NCBI GenBank assembly: GCA_947579605.1
Contig: OX388314.1
Coordinates: 19,093,982 to 19,157,981, forward strand
DNA: 64,000 nt
Direction of reading: 5' to 3'
Origin: Athripsodes cinereus
Lineage: Eukaryota; Arthropoda; Insecta; Trichoptera; Leptoceridae
Shown here: positions 45,181-55,524 of the stretch, piece by piece
Position numbering within the stretch: the first letter of the stretch is position 1
Layout: each line of letters opens with the position of its first letter
The notes under the pieces: generated by a model
Databases searched by the model: none
What the model was told of the DNA's origin: nothing
What the model saw: only the letters and a program-made list of their open reading frames with translations
Position numbers and translations under genes: made by a program

Positions 45181-45388
45181 TCATCATCATCATCATCATC
45201 ATCGCCCTCAACGCTCCTCTCGGGAGCACAGGGCAGAAACCAGCCTCCTCCATTCAGAGCGTCTCTGCGCCGATTGCGTCACCCTTTTCCACGACATTCC
45301 TTGCGCTCTGATATCGTTGTCATAGGAAAGGTGTATTGTGAAGGAGGGACGCCCGGGCCGAAGGAACCCCTGCGGACGGAAGAACAGA
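45181..45388 (-). pseudogene. R1 LINE 3' end with (ATG)n tail
   Basis: Tail CATCATCATCATCATCATC is followed by the reverse complement of GGAGCGTTGAGGGCGATG. The minus frame at 45208-45435 keeps FFRPQGFLRPGRPSFTIHLS, then YDNDIRAQGMSW and VSALCSREER without a stop. This is among the best preserved R1 ends, with the truncation point just before FFRPQG. Confidence 0.8.
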
Positions 45389-45399
45389 ACAATAACTTT

Positions 45400-45900
45400 G
45401 GTGTCTAAGATGAAAATTTTGATAGTTTTTGACACCCATATTAATTAATAAAATATTTTTCCATTCACATCAAGTGTCCACTACGGGTTCATTTCGCGAT
45501 ATTTCATGCAAATAGTAGTGAATGAATGGTGAATAATATTATTATGAATGAATACATCCTTTTAGTTGTAATGTACATAAATTCATCAAAAGCAAAACAA
45601 TAACTTCATAATTTCTAAATAGATACATTAAGATGTAAATTTATTACATCAAATATTGAATTCATAATCATGAGTGTTGTTTATTAATATCTATTAGAGA
45701 TGTAATGAAAACTTACTAAATCGGATTTAAGTAAATATTTTTTTTAAATATACGAATTTTCATAAATAACATAGTTATGTTTATTTTATGGACGTTAAAT
45801 TTGAAAATTAATAGTAGTTGTATTAACTCATGAAATATCAACCCACAAACGGATACTAAAACGATATCCGGTAACCGTAGTGATAGTAAATTTAAGTCGG
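45400..45900. other. AT-rich stretch, no gene seen
   Basis: Nothing recognisable. Confidence 0.45.
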
Positions 45901-45903
45901 ATA

Positions 45904-46078
45904 GTGTCATCCTCACCGGAATGCCATGGCGACATCGCCGGCTACACAGCTCAATTATTCTACGATTTGCGACGTGGCCAATCCGTAGCCACGTGAGTTA
46001 GTCCCAATACATTTCGTTACGAAGTATTTGGCTACGTAGCCGGCGACGTCGCCATGGCGTCCCGGTGAGGGATGTCAC
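45904..46078. mobile_element. MITE, 175 bp, with long TIRs and TA flanks
   Basis: The left end GTGTCATCCTCACCGGAATG, followed by CCATGGCGACATCGCCGGCT, is mirrored by AGCCGGCGACGTCGCCATGG and CGTCCCGGTGAGGGATGTCAC at the right end. The arms are about 42 bp with few mismatches. TA occurs on both sides (45902-45903 and 46079-46080), as in Tc1/mariner insertions. No coding capacity. Much more GC-rich than its surroundings. Confidence 0.75.
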
Positions 46079-46129
46079 TAAGAGACAATGTGGTTGAACT
46101 TTATCGTTGACTGAATGCAAATGGCTAAA

Positions 46130-46185
46130 AATTTGATGAAACGTAAAAAATGGAGGAACCCTTCGCCCAGGAGTGGAAGGAAATA
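46130..46185 (+). pseudogene. RTE-like LINE C-terminal scrap
   Basis: MEEPFAQEWKEII follows the E-E-x-F-A-Q-E-W ending of RTE-type LINE proteins, like the EMVFIQEWTEV piece at 35.7 kb. Only about 15 codons are recognisable. Confidence 0.35.
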
Positions 46186-46639
46186 ATATATGTTGAAAAG
46201 AAGAATAAAAATACGGCCGGATTGCGTATAGTTTCCGGATATTAGTAAACGCTATATTATTTATTTTACAGAATTAAGTATTAAGATAAATAATAAAAGT
46301 AGCAGGGTATCAGTTGGTCACCTCATTTGTACACAAGTCACACATATGTTTAATAAAAATAATAATATGTTTGCTCAGAATCTCATTAGCATATAACTTC
46401 ATTACTTACCTGACTGACTCTCTATATACATACACCTGTGTAAGATGCAAGCATTATGTCGTTATCTGTATGAGTCGTAGGCTTATTTGAATTTTCCAAC
46501 TCTTTACGGAGAGACTGTAAGAGCATTTTTAATAATAAAATTGTTTAATATGAACACATATAAACTAAACACTAAATAACAATTTAGACTAAATGAGACT
46601 AGGTTATATAAAATTTGTTCATTATATAAAATTATTTAG

Positions 46640-46886
46640 CCGTGGAGCGCCCGGCAAAGAATTGGTCTCTCACTCTTTTCCGTAAGTTTTCGAGTATCCT
46701 GTAAAAAAACAGGTGTTTGAAAAAATAAAGAAATCTTATATCTCAAATTCAGCGATGAGGTTTGCGACCCATTCTGAATGTCTTAATTTTGTGTTGGCAC
46801 AGAGAAGACGGATAGCATGTTTATTACATGCAGCTGGTCTGCTGGTTACCCCAAATGTGGGATATGCCGTAACGGTGTAGTAGTAT
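46640..46886 (+). repeat. SINE-A copy, nearly full length
   Basis: Begins CCGTGGAGCGCCCGGCAAAG and ends GTAACGGTGTAGTAGTA. It keeps all blocks in order with scattered changes. Confidence 0.85.
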
Positions 46887-46889
46887 AAA

Positions 46890-47460
46890 ATTATTTTTTC
46901 ACTTCTAAAAAAGTTGATTTCTACCGAGAAGTAAAGAATATTATCTATTCCATAATCCGAGTTCCCCATAAATACTTTTGAAAAGCCTTCCAAGTTTAAG
47001 AAAAGGTCAGCTGTCTATAACGATGCTATTTTACCATTAACTTAACTCGAATTCCTAAAAAATGGGTAATTGCTTAGTTGAAATAGTCTTATCGATATTT
47101 TGAGATATCACAAATTACATGATGTCTTAAACTTCATATAGGAACTCGTAAATATTCTCACTGCTAATAATAATAATATGTTTTTTTTGAAGTCGAGCAT
47201 GGAATTTGAACAACAGATTTTCAACTTAAATGAGAATACATAAAGAATACTTAAAAGCACCATGATACAAATATACCTACATTTAAGTAACATTTTTTAT
47301 ATTTTTTAAAAAAGAACATTCTCTTTATCAATACAAGTTGCATTTATGTGATTACAGTATATGTTTGAAAGCTGACGCAAATAGACGTGAAAATATCACA
47401 ATTATTTGACTGGTATTGAAATTACTGAAACACACCCAAGTAGGAATACTTATATTAATT
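46890..47460. other. AT-rich stretch, no gene seen
   Basis: Nothing recognisable. Confidence 0.45.
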
Positions 47461-47494
47461 TTATTTATTGATTTGGCCAACGTTGTGCTAGTTT

Positions 47495-47645
47495 CTTAAC
47501 ATAATTACAAATGTTTGGAGTCAAAAAACTTTACAAATATTGCGCTTGAGAATGACAGGTTACCTGTTGAAACCTTGGTCGCGCGTAGATTAATTTTTAG
47601 TGGTATTTGTAAATTTTTTTGAATCCAAACATTTGTAATTATAAA
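47495..47645. repeat. Inverted repeat with hammerhead-like motif
   Basis: AATTACAAATGTTTGGAGTC (from 47503) is mirrored by GATTC/CAAACATTTGTAATT at 47622-47641. Between the arms the plus strand gives GCGC (47542-47545), a degenerate core TTGAGAATG, stem II ACAGG-TTA-CCTGT, T, GAA, stem III ACC-TT-GGT, C, then GCGCG, which can pair with GCGC as stem I. Stems I, II and III can all form; the CUGAUGA core is changed. Confidence 0.6.
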
Positions 47646-47659
47646 TATTAATTACCTAG

Positions 47660-48140
47660 CATGTGGATAAAGTTAGGCCTTTAAGAATGATATTTTATTC
47701 TCCACTCGCCAACAACATTTTGTATAAAGAGTACCTACATTAATTATACAAACATACAATACATATTATGATTGTATATAGGTATAAGTAAAGAAACATA
47801 TATGATAAATATAATTTATGTTTACGTTTGTTATAAAAGAAGGATATTACAGTCTTAACGTGTGTTTTCGATTTTAAATCCTTACATTGCAATAACATGT
47901 GATGTTTTTAATCCAATTGATTTTACGTGATATGTACAAAGGCATTGAAATTGTCCATTCACTCGATACAACTTTTAAGCGAATTATAAGAAATCAAATA
48001 ATATAAAATAAAATATGTACTTAACTGTCGAAGAAAATATATTTAGTCTTTTCCATCTGTTGATAAACCATTGTTTTTTATCCATTTCCAAACAGTAATT
48101 GAATGGGTGAAATTTAATCCAAAGTAGATGGTTTTGTAAA
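47660..48140. other. AT-rich stretch, no gene seen
   Basis: Nothing recognisable. Confidence 0.45.
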
Positions 48141-48156
48141 TTATTCTTCTGAATTG

Positions 48157-48415
48157 GAATCCCGTGGAGCACCCGGTAAAGAATTGGTCTCCCACTCTTC
48201 TCCGAAAGTTTTCGAGTGTCCTGTAAAAGGCAGGTGTTCGAAAAAAGTAAGACTTTTTACATCTTAAATTCAGTGATGAGGTTTGCCACCCATCCTGAAT
48301 GTCTTAATTTTATATTGGCACGGAGAGGACAGCTTGCATGTTTCTTGCATGCGGCTGGTCTGCTGGCTGCCCCACTTGTGGGATATGCCGTGATGGTATA
48401 GTAGTATAGTAGTAG
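48157..48415 (+). mobile_element. SINE-A reference copy with 13-bp target duplication
   Basis: The element is flanked by TTCTTCTGAATTG at 48144-48156 and again at 48416-48428. Between them lie GAATCCCGTGGAGCACCCGG, the TTTTCGAGTGTCCTGTAAAA and GCAGGTGTTCGAAAAAAG blocks, then AAATTCAGTGATGAGGTTTG, then CTGGCTGCCCCACTTGTGGG and a (TAG)-rich tail. No frame is conserved between copies. GTTCGAAAA resembles a Pol III B box, but I see no clear A box. The last 40 bp resemble the 3' end of the R2 LINE (CTGCCTACCCCACTTGGGAT type), suggesting R2 supplies the machinery. Confidence 0.85.
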
Positions 48416-48573
48416 TTCTTCTGAATTGCTTAAAAACACAGTCTTTGAATCAACAAATAAGTGGAAGACAGTGTTAAAATCAACCATTAGATAAATTTAA
48501 TTAGTACCTACCTTCTACCAGCCTCCATAGAATCTCTATTTAAAATAATATATCAAATTTATAGTATAGATCA

Positions 48574-48616
48574 GCACCTGATGATGCGAGCTCGGAGTCC
48601 GCGAAACCGGTCTTGC
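48574..48616 (+). ncRNA. Hammerhead ribozyme motif, single copy
   Basis: Core CTGATGA (48578-48584), an extra T, a stem II region GCGAGCTCGGAGTCCGC that pairs with one mismatch, GAA (48603-48605), self-complementary stem III ACCGGT, then C as cleavage base (48612). The extra T after the core is shared with the motif at 35529. Stem I is weak here: GCA against TGC after one mismatch. It is not part of an obvious palindrome. Confidence 0.6.
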
Positions 48617-48619
48617 GTT

Positions 48620-49120
48620 AGTCTTACTCAACAGTAACATAAAACAAAAATAATAAATATTTATTTTATTTGATAATTTGTATCAAATTTGTCTGCTGAG
48701 TGATATGATTCGCGTATTGTTACATTCCTACATAGTACTAAAAGCTGTATATTTTTATTCGATTACTTCATTAAGTTTAAGTTATGAGTTATGTAAAAAT
48801 AAGTATCAGTGTATTTTATTTTTATAGATTTTATTATGTTATTTCATTCGATTCGATTTTTTACAATCTAATCGAATTAGCCTGATGTCTAAGGTGAATA
48901 AATTATTATGAAGGTGTTTTCTGTTTAATTTATGCGTGACGTTATCTCGCTAGGGAAGTCGTTTGTTTTAATTCGGAGTTGTTGTACAGATTGAACAGTC
49001 AACAAAATTATTCGAATGATATCTTATTAGATATACATACATTCTTATCGAAAGATGGTTATCGATTTATAACTTATCGATAGATACTTAACTAATACCT
49101 ATTGAATGATATACATGGGT
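48620..49120. other. AT-rich stretch with TATCGAT-type words
   Basis: GGTTATCGATTTATAACTTA and TATCGATAGATAC cluster at 49050-49090. These resemble insect DREF sites, but no promoter or gene is visible. Confidence 0.35.
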
Positions 49121-49124
49121 AAAA

Positions 49125-49175
49125 AATTGGAAGAAATGGCTATACTGCGATAAACTCGCCAATAGTGAAGTATCG
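49125..49175 (+). repeat. CR1/Jockey-like LINE 3' UTR hairpin remnant
   Basis: TTGGAAGAAATGGCTATACT then GCGATAAACTCGCC, the GGAAGA...ATAA...CGCC motif also present at 53223. The rest of the element is not recognisable. Confidence 0.4.
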
Positions 49176-49266
49176 AATGATAGAAAGCTTTCTATCGATT
49201 ATAATAGCCACCCATGTGGAAGACGAAAGAAAATGAATACAGTGATAAAATCATCGACATGATGAA

Positions 49267-49413
49267 TGTTTTTAAACGAGTAGGTATTCCACAATGCATT
49301 TCTGTTACTTGATCCTGTTTTTAAACGAGTAGGTATTCCACAATGCATTTCTGTTACTTGATCCTGTTTTTAAACGAGTAGGTATTCCTCAATGCACTTA
49401 TGTTACTTGATTA
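49267..49413 (+). repeat. Tandem triplicate, 49-bp unit
   Basis: Three consecutive units start TGTTTTTAAACGAGTAGGTA at 49267, 49316 and 49365. The first two units are identical; the third has a few substitutions (CCTCAATGCACTTATG). No spacers, so it is not CRISPR-like. Confidence 0.9.
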
Positions 49414-49419
49414 TCAAAC

Positions 49420-50150
49420 ATTTCAAATGTCTCGAAATTGTTGCATAGTTAATCCTTCAAAAATAGATGATAGCATCGACATAAATTTGAAACGAGAGAT
49501 TCCGAGTTTAAATCTTGCTGTTAATTTACTTCGCCTTTTTTGTGGGTGTTTTTGTTTCCATACCTGCCTAATTTAAATTCCAAAACAATGTTATCCAAAT
49601 TAACTCTTACACTTTCAAATAAAACCACAATTCCATTATCAACCCCAAAAGCACCAATCGAGTAAGAGTAATTGAAGTTTTTGAAACAATGACAATATGC
49701 AGAGAACTTCGACTACTATTAACACAACATGACAAAAAAAATAGAACCGCATAATATTTATGCATATTATGTAGTTCTAAAAATAAATGTATGTACTTCT
49801 ACTAATTATTATGCATCACCATGGATAAAATAAAAATAATGGTAGTGGGTACTTTAGGAACTATTTACGATATAATAACGCTGGGGTAGTGCCTACAATC
49901 TGTTACAACATATTATTTATAATAGTTAGGACGATAGGGGTTAATCTTCAAATCTCTATTAGTCGCTGAAGGGTTATCAAAATTGGCATTGTTAGGGTTG
50001 TCAAATTCCTTTATATTTTTGGACTATGTTTGTTAAGACTACAAATAAGATTGAAATATATTTTTTTTCTATTTAAACTTTTGACCTCACATTTATTTGT
50101 AGATTATTTATTTTATCACGGATTAATTTATTTAAAATGTTTTTTTTTTT
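49420..50150. other. AT-rich stretch, no gene seen
   Basis: Nothing recognisable. Confidence 0.45.
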
Positions 50151-50154
50151 AGAA

Positions 50155-50290
50155 AAACAATATCAGAGCGCAGGGAATGTCGTGGAAAGAGGTGACGCAA
50201 TTATTGGCGCAAAGACGCTCTGAATGGAGGAGGCTGGTTTCTGCCCTGTGCTCCCGAGAGGAGCGTTGAGGACGATGATGATGATGAAGA
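50155..50290 (+). pseudogene. R1 LINE 3' end with (GAT)n tail
   Basis: AACAATATCAGAGCGCAGGG and GAGGAGGCTGGTTTCTGCCC through GAGGACGATGATGATGATGA. An insertion of 3 bp (ATTATTGGCGC) relative to 39010 keeps the frame. Truncated to the last 37 codons. Confidence 0.75.
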
Positions 50291-50724
50291 TAAGAAAACT
50301 TGTAAAAAAATTATAAAACAATATTTTTATAGGATGAAAATTTGAATTTATGTAGTAATGAAACATTGCAAAAAAAAGTAAGGCAAAAACGTTTACTAGG
50401 CAAACAAAAAGAGTTTAAAAGAATTGTCTAAAGTAAAATATTGTTTTATTTTTATAAAATCGAGTTACTTTTATAAATATTCTTTGTGTGCATCCCTGAA
50501 TTTAGTTTACTTATCAAAGCACATTCTCTCAGTAGAGGCACGTGTCAAAGTTTTAAATGGCATGCAAAGGGTTAAATGTTCTTACAACGAGATGAAACTG
50601 TAATACAATAATATATTTAAGACCTTCTCAATTAGTATACCATCATGGATATTCCCACTATTGGGGTAGTCAGTAGACGCCCTATTCATCCACCTACTAT
50701 CACTGATTCTGTTACGTGATTAGA

Positions 50725-50865
50725 TGTTAGAAATCACTTGTAAAGTGATTATCTCGCCACTGTGTAGGTATCATCACATTTTTTTTATGTAAACTGCTTT
50801 GTTTATTTTTTTTTATGTAAATAATGATGTGCTAAAAAGAATAAAAGTAAATAAAATACTAAGTA
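50725..50865 (+). repeat. CR1/Jockey-like LINE 3' UTR fragment
   Basis: AGAAATCACTTGTAAAGTGA then TTATCTCGCCACTGTGTAGG, then TATCATCACATTTTTTTTAT and an AATAAAAGTAAATAAAA tail. It parallels 30340-30484 block by block, so both come from the same LINE family. Confidence 0.55.
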
Positions 50866-50927
50866 CTTTTTCAGTGCAAATGCCATGGTCCATCCAATAT
50901 TTTATTTATACTATATTATATCTTGAC

Positions 50928-50995
50928 GCCGTATCCCATGTGGGTTAAGCAGAGAAAATGGAACGCCATATTGCAGATCTATCGTTACAGACTTC
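50928..50995 (-). pseudogene. R2 LINE 3'-end fragment
   Basis: Minus strand: ATATGGCGTTCCATTTTCTC, TGCTTAACCCACATGGGATA, CGGCGTCAAG. It matches the R2 end at 33490-33545. Confidence 0.55.
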
Positions 50996-50999
50996 CAAT

Positions 51000-53210
51000 A
51001 TTTGATATGTTTTTGTATTAATTATTCCGCTGATCTCTGTACATAATGCGAGTATATTAAATCGTATGATTCACATCCACAAGACTCGAAATTCTCTTAC
51101 GAAATCCTCTCTTTCCTCCTTTCACAAAAACCCATTATAATGGTGTACCTACAGTGAACTCACTTCATTGAATGAACTAAAATTCGTCAACCACATATCC
51201 TAAAGAAAAATAAACGAAATATTATTTTTTCAGACAAGTTATATTTTGAAAAAATGTTAGACATAAATATTCGTTAAATTAAAAATATACGTTCATAAAT
51301 ATGGACAAAATTTGTTGTAGATAGGCATAAATGACAAATAGTTGGTAAAGACAAATGACGAACGGTTGAAAACACCGATGTATCTAACTATCTATAATTC
51401 TATAGGAATAAAGCGAATTAGTATGCAATATTACAATGTGTTTGTGTGCACGAATCAGATGACGCACGAATGGACAACGACAAAAAGCTGTTTAAGTGGC
51501 AAATGAAAAAAATCACAATTAATACTAGTAATAATAATGATGTTACATGCGTTGATCCGTTGTATTCGTCTCTCCCCTTTAATCCTTTGTTCTATAATAT
51601 GGAGCTTTATTATTTTGAATGCAGCTGCCAGTAACAATAATGTTAATATTAATGATTTTCACTTTGTGATTTTGTACGTGAAATAAAAAATCATTAATAT
51701 TTTTTGCAATGAGTAAAAATATAAAAAAGTGAATTTTAATTCTTTTCCAGGCCCGGTAAATAAATTGTACTTTCTCCTAGTTTTTTTTTTACAATTTTTT
51801 TCGTTTTTCGCATATGCTTATATACTTATTTTATTTATTTATTCAAAAAATCGCAAAGCAGATTACTAAGTTCTTTGTAATAAATATTATAATATAAATG
51901 TAAGTTTAATTCATGAGTCAGCTGTTATCCAAACCATGCGCCAAAGATAATGTAAAACATACCTTAAGTTAACAATCCAGTCATCTTGGCATTCCTATCC
52001 ACAGTCAAATACAGTAAATATAATTATACATAATAATAACACGGTATGAAAAGAGAGAGGGTAGGGTTGATTTAAAGAATAATTAAGATTAAAATCAGAT
52101 CATTTATGATTTAAACTTTAGATTCATATTCTTATGCATATTTAATTTGTGTAATATGTTTATTGCTTATTCGATAATAAAAATATTCCTTTCCCCAATT
52201 GGCTAAACTTGCGTCATTAACTTCCGTATTCTATTGTATTCCATAATCCATTCTGTTCTTCTCAAGGGCATCCACTCGTTTGCTACCAATTTAGATTTAC
52301 GTTTGAATTAGGTAGGTACATATAATATAACTGTGTGAAATTTTAATTATGAACCGTGAAAATTGTCTTTACTTTTATGGTACCTAAATTTTTAGGCGAA
52401 TATGATATTTTCGATGAATTTTTGTCGAATTTTTTTGAAAATATATGTCAAATTAAAAAACATAAAATAATAGATAACTCATATTATGTTAGTCGATAAA
52501 GAAAATAAGCCATGTTTTCTAAAAGCTCAGTTGGAAATCCGTTCCAAAGTAACGGAAACAACTAGAGAGCAGAGAATTATTAGAAGATAATATAACTTGT
52601 ACAATAATTGGGAGTGTTCAATAGCAATTACAATTTATTTATCGACTTTTAATATCAAATGATTTACGAAGAGAACAAAAGAAAGATTTTTTAATAAATA
52701 ATAATATTATATACCTATGTATGTAAAGCCACGTTTTAAATTATACCTCTAAGGTAAATTAAAATAATAAAAAACACATTCTCTAAAAATTAATGGTTTC
52801 AATATTCTGTCCTTAGGGCAATTAAAAATGAAAGTATTACAGTATAATTTTAATATAGCACGCTTCATTAAAAATAATTACACAAATATTATACAATATA
52901 TATTTTTTAATAATTTATTGAATAATATATTTCAACAATAATTAATGCAGATATTTTCACGCTTACGGAGGACATAAAACATAAATAAAATGCCAATGAT
53001 GGCAGCTTTAACAGAGTGTTGACTTTTAAATCGCCACTAGTGCAGTGAAGTCGTTAATACTTCTCGAGACGTCGATGTTGTCAGTGAAAAAAAAACTTTC
53101 AATGTTTTTTTTTTAAGAATCAATCTAATTTGAGTGTTTTGAATGTTTTAAAGCAGTAACAAAATAAGATTATATATTTTATGATTTTGGTGATATATTG
53201 TACATACAAC
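51000..53210. other. AT-rich stretch, no gene seen
   Basis: Opposed 60-codon frames at 51446-51637 share no similarity with anything known. A TTTATTTTATTTATTTATTC run is at 51827-51845. No repeat recognised. Confidence 0.4.
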
Positions 53211-53214
53211 ACTG

Positions 53215-53345
53215 GATTAGTTGGAAGATATCCTGCTTCTGCGATAAACTCGCCCATGGTATAAAAATATTTGTTTATTAATAGTTGTCTTGTATATTTC
53301 ATTGCTTACTTGTTTGTGCAATAAAGACTTTTATTATTATAATTA
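53215..53345 (+). repeat. CR1/Jockey-like LINE 3' UTR fragment
   Basis: TTGGAAGATATCCTGCTTCT then GCGATAAACTCGCC, and further on TTGTGCAATAAAGACTTTTA and a TTATTATTATAATT tail. The AATAAAG signal is placed as in the CR1-like LINE at 44063. Confidence 0.55.
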
Positions 53346-53436
53346 CAATAAAAAGTACATAATGTGTTTCATTCTCTCATTCTATTTGGTTTAATAGGAT
53401 TGTGAAAAATTAAAAGATTACTTACTTACTTACATA

Positions 53437-53685
53437 ATTCATTCATTCATTCATTCATCTCCCTCAACGCTCCTCTAGGGAGCACAGGGCAGAAACCAGC
53501 ATCCTCCATTCAGAGCGTCTCTGCGCCAATTGCGTCACCTCTTTCCACGACATTCCCTGCGCTCTGATGTCGTTGTCATAGGAACGGTGTATTGTGAAAG
53601 AGGGACAACCCGGCTGACGGAACCCTTGCGGATGGAATAACAGTGCTCTTTTTGGCCAACTATAATAGGGCATTCTCACAACATA
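53437..53685 (-). pseudogene. R1 LINE 3' end with (ATGA)n tail
   Basis: Tail CATTCATTCATTCATTCATC followed by CCCTCAACGCTCCTC. The minus frame keeps LFHPQGFRQPGCPSFTIHRS, YDNDIRAQGMSWKEVTQLAQ and VSALCSLEER without a stop. ATGA replaces the usual ATG/GAT tail. Confidence 0.75.
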
Positions 53686-53699
53686 GTACTTACTGTTAT

Positions 53700-55520
53700 T
53701 TATTTTTACCAAAAAAATAGTTTCATCTTTCATCTTGTGGGTAATGTTTATACATTTTTATAATTTTTTTAATGTTTTTTCGTTAAGTATATTTCTCGAC
53801 AACCGGTAAATGAACATATTTTCGAGATTTATCGAGTTTTCGAGAAATTTTATTTTATTGTCTACATAGATAGATTGTAACGAAAGGAGATCACTTAGTT
53901 CATCGCTTGAAGTAAGTAAGTAATTATTGTTATTATATTCATACATTAACTAATAAGCGAGTAATTTATGCGAAATATAATATTATGATTGGGACAGTGA
54001 TTAAAGCACCTATCTCTCTCTCTCTCTTCTGTCTTTCTTAACTATGGCAATATCAATCTATGTACCTTTTATCGTATAAAATTTATAAATATTTAAGAAT
54101 CCGTGCCCTAAGGTATATATTGTGACCATTTTATCAATAATTATCTACACACAGTTTCTCAAACCTTTTCAAAATCAATTAATTTATAAGTTTAAATCGG
54201 GACCAATTTAAAGACGTAATTGAAAATTAAAATAGTATTAAATTATCGGTAACTATATTAATTTTAAAGACAAATATGTAAAATAAGTTAAACAAATATT
54301 CAGAATTGTATTTTTTATACACAAGAATAATGAAATAAAATAATGAATAAATAAATAAATATGAATCCTGACAGCCCTGCGAGGATATTGTAAGTAATCA
54401 TGCTTTGACATAATTATTACCCACTCAACAATGCAAGCATATGAAGACTTACCATGCATTCTCTATCGAAGAAGTAGAGCAGGTCGGCAGCGGGATTCAA
54501 ACTACGGACCCTCTGCTCGTATTTCAGAATAAACATTATAACTATTTTAAATGGTGGCTTTCCAACAATGCTAATAAATCTGATTAATTTATTTTAACCC
54601 ATTGTTGAAAACGGTTCAATTCAATATAAGCACATTGTTAATAAATTCTTTTCGCATAAATTCAAACGGTTCAGGTGTATTTTTTCTTCACTATCTAATT
54701 TGCATGTGAATAAAATATACTTACTAATGATTAATTTTAAAAAAATACGCTAGGTACTCATAATAATTTAATTAACATTTCAATTTGCTCGTATATTTGT
54801 CTGTCAGTCCATTCTGTATACCTACCTTCGTTGGAAATGGAACAGCATAAATAATATCCAGTTTATTGAATTTATTACTAAGTGATATAATATTTCTTAT
54901 CCCATTTCCTAGCAATTGCCGAATTTAAATTGTCTTAGATATTTTCTCATAGTTTTGGAATTCATATTATAGAAAGGATTTGTTTTATAAAACAAGAAAC
55001 GAAAAAAGGAAGGAATGGTTAGAGTATTAATTATATTTTCTATTTAACATTCCTAATAAAAATAAATATAGCTTTGTTTCTTTCAACTTAATGATAAATG
55101 TTCTAACTTCGTTCAAAAATAAAAAAAAAAATACTTCGTGAATGAGGTCGAGTATAAAAGCTAGTATTTGTTACGAATTGCATTCGGTGGGACGATAGGT
55201 ATCCTATATAAAAAATATTATAATGACCTTAGTCAAAATATGCCACAAAAACTGTTTAAATAAGAGCATGCATATTGCATACCTAATATATTTTATAATT
55301 TATGCAAAATACACTAGGTACCTACATTCTAATTTTTTTGCACCTTTCAACTTTTTTGCTACGGATTAAAACCCCACATTGTTCCTATTTTTTTTTTGTT
55401 TCTTCTCCTTTTATAAAATTTACTACGTGTCCTATAATGTGATATTTTTTATGATAAATCAATGTCAGACAGTCATCCCTTTTCGTCTATAGGCCGTAAA
55501 CTGCACACTGAACTTTTTTT
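53700..55520. other. AT-rich stretch; TC microsatellite and TATA-like word
   Basis: (TC)n at 54009-54030. GTATAAAAGC at 55152 lies 27 bp upstream of GCATTCGG, loosely like an insect core promoter, but no gene follows. Confidence 0.35.
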
Positions 55521-55524
55521 CAAG

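Noticed and set aside
45716..45916. Other AT-rich frames of 60-90 codons across the window
   Set aside because: Rich in I, N, K, F, Y and L with no conserved motif, as expected by chance in AT-rich DNA.
49050..49205. DREF-type regulatory cluster
   Set aside because: TATCGAT words are present, but there is no gene or transcription start evidence nearby.
49267..49413. CRISPR-like repeat array
   Set aside because: The units are contiguous with no spacers, and the window is eukaryotic.
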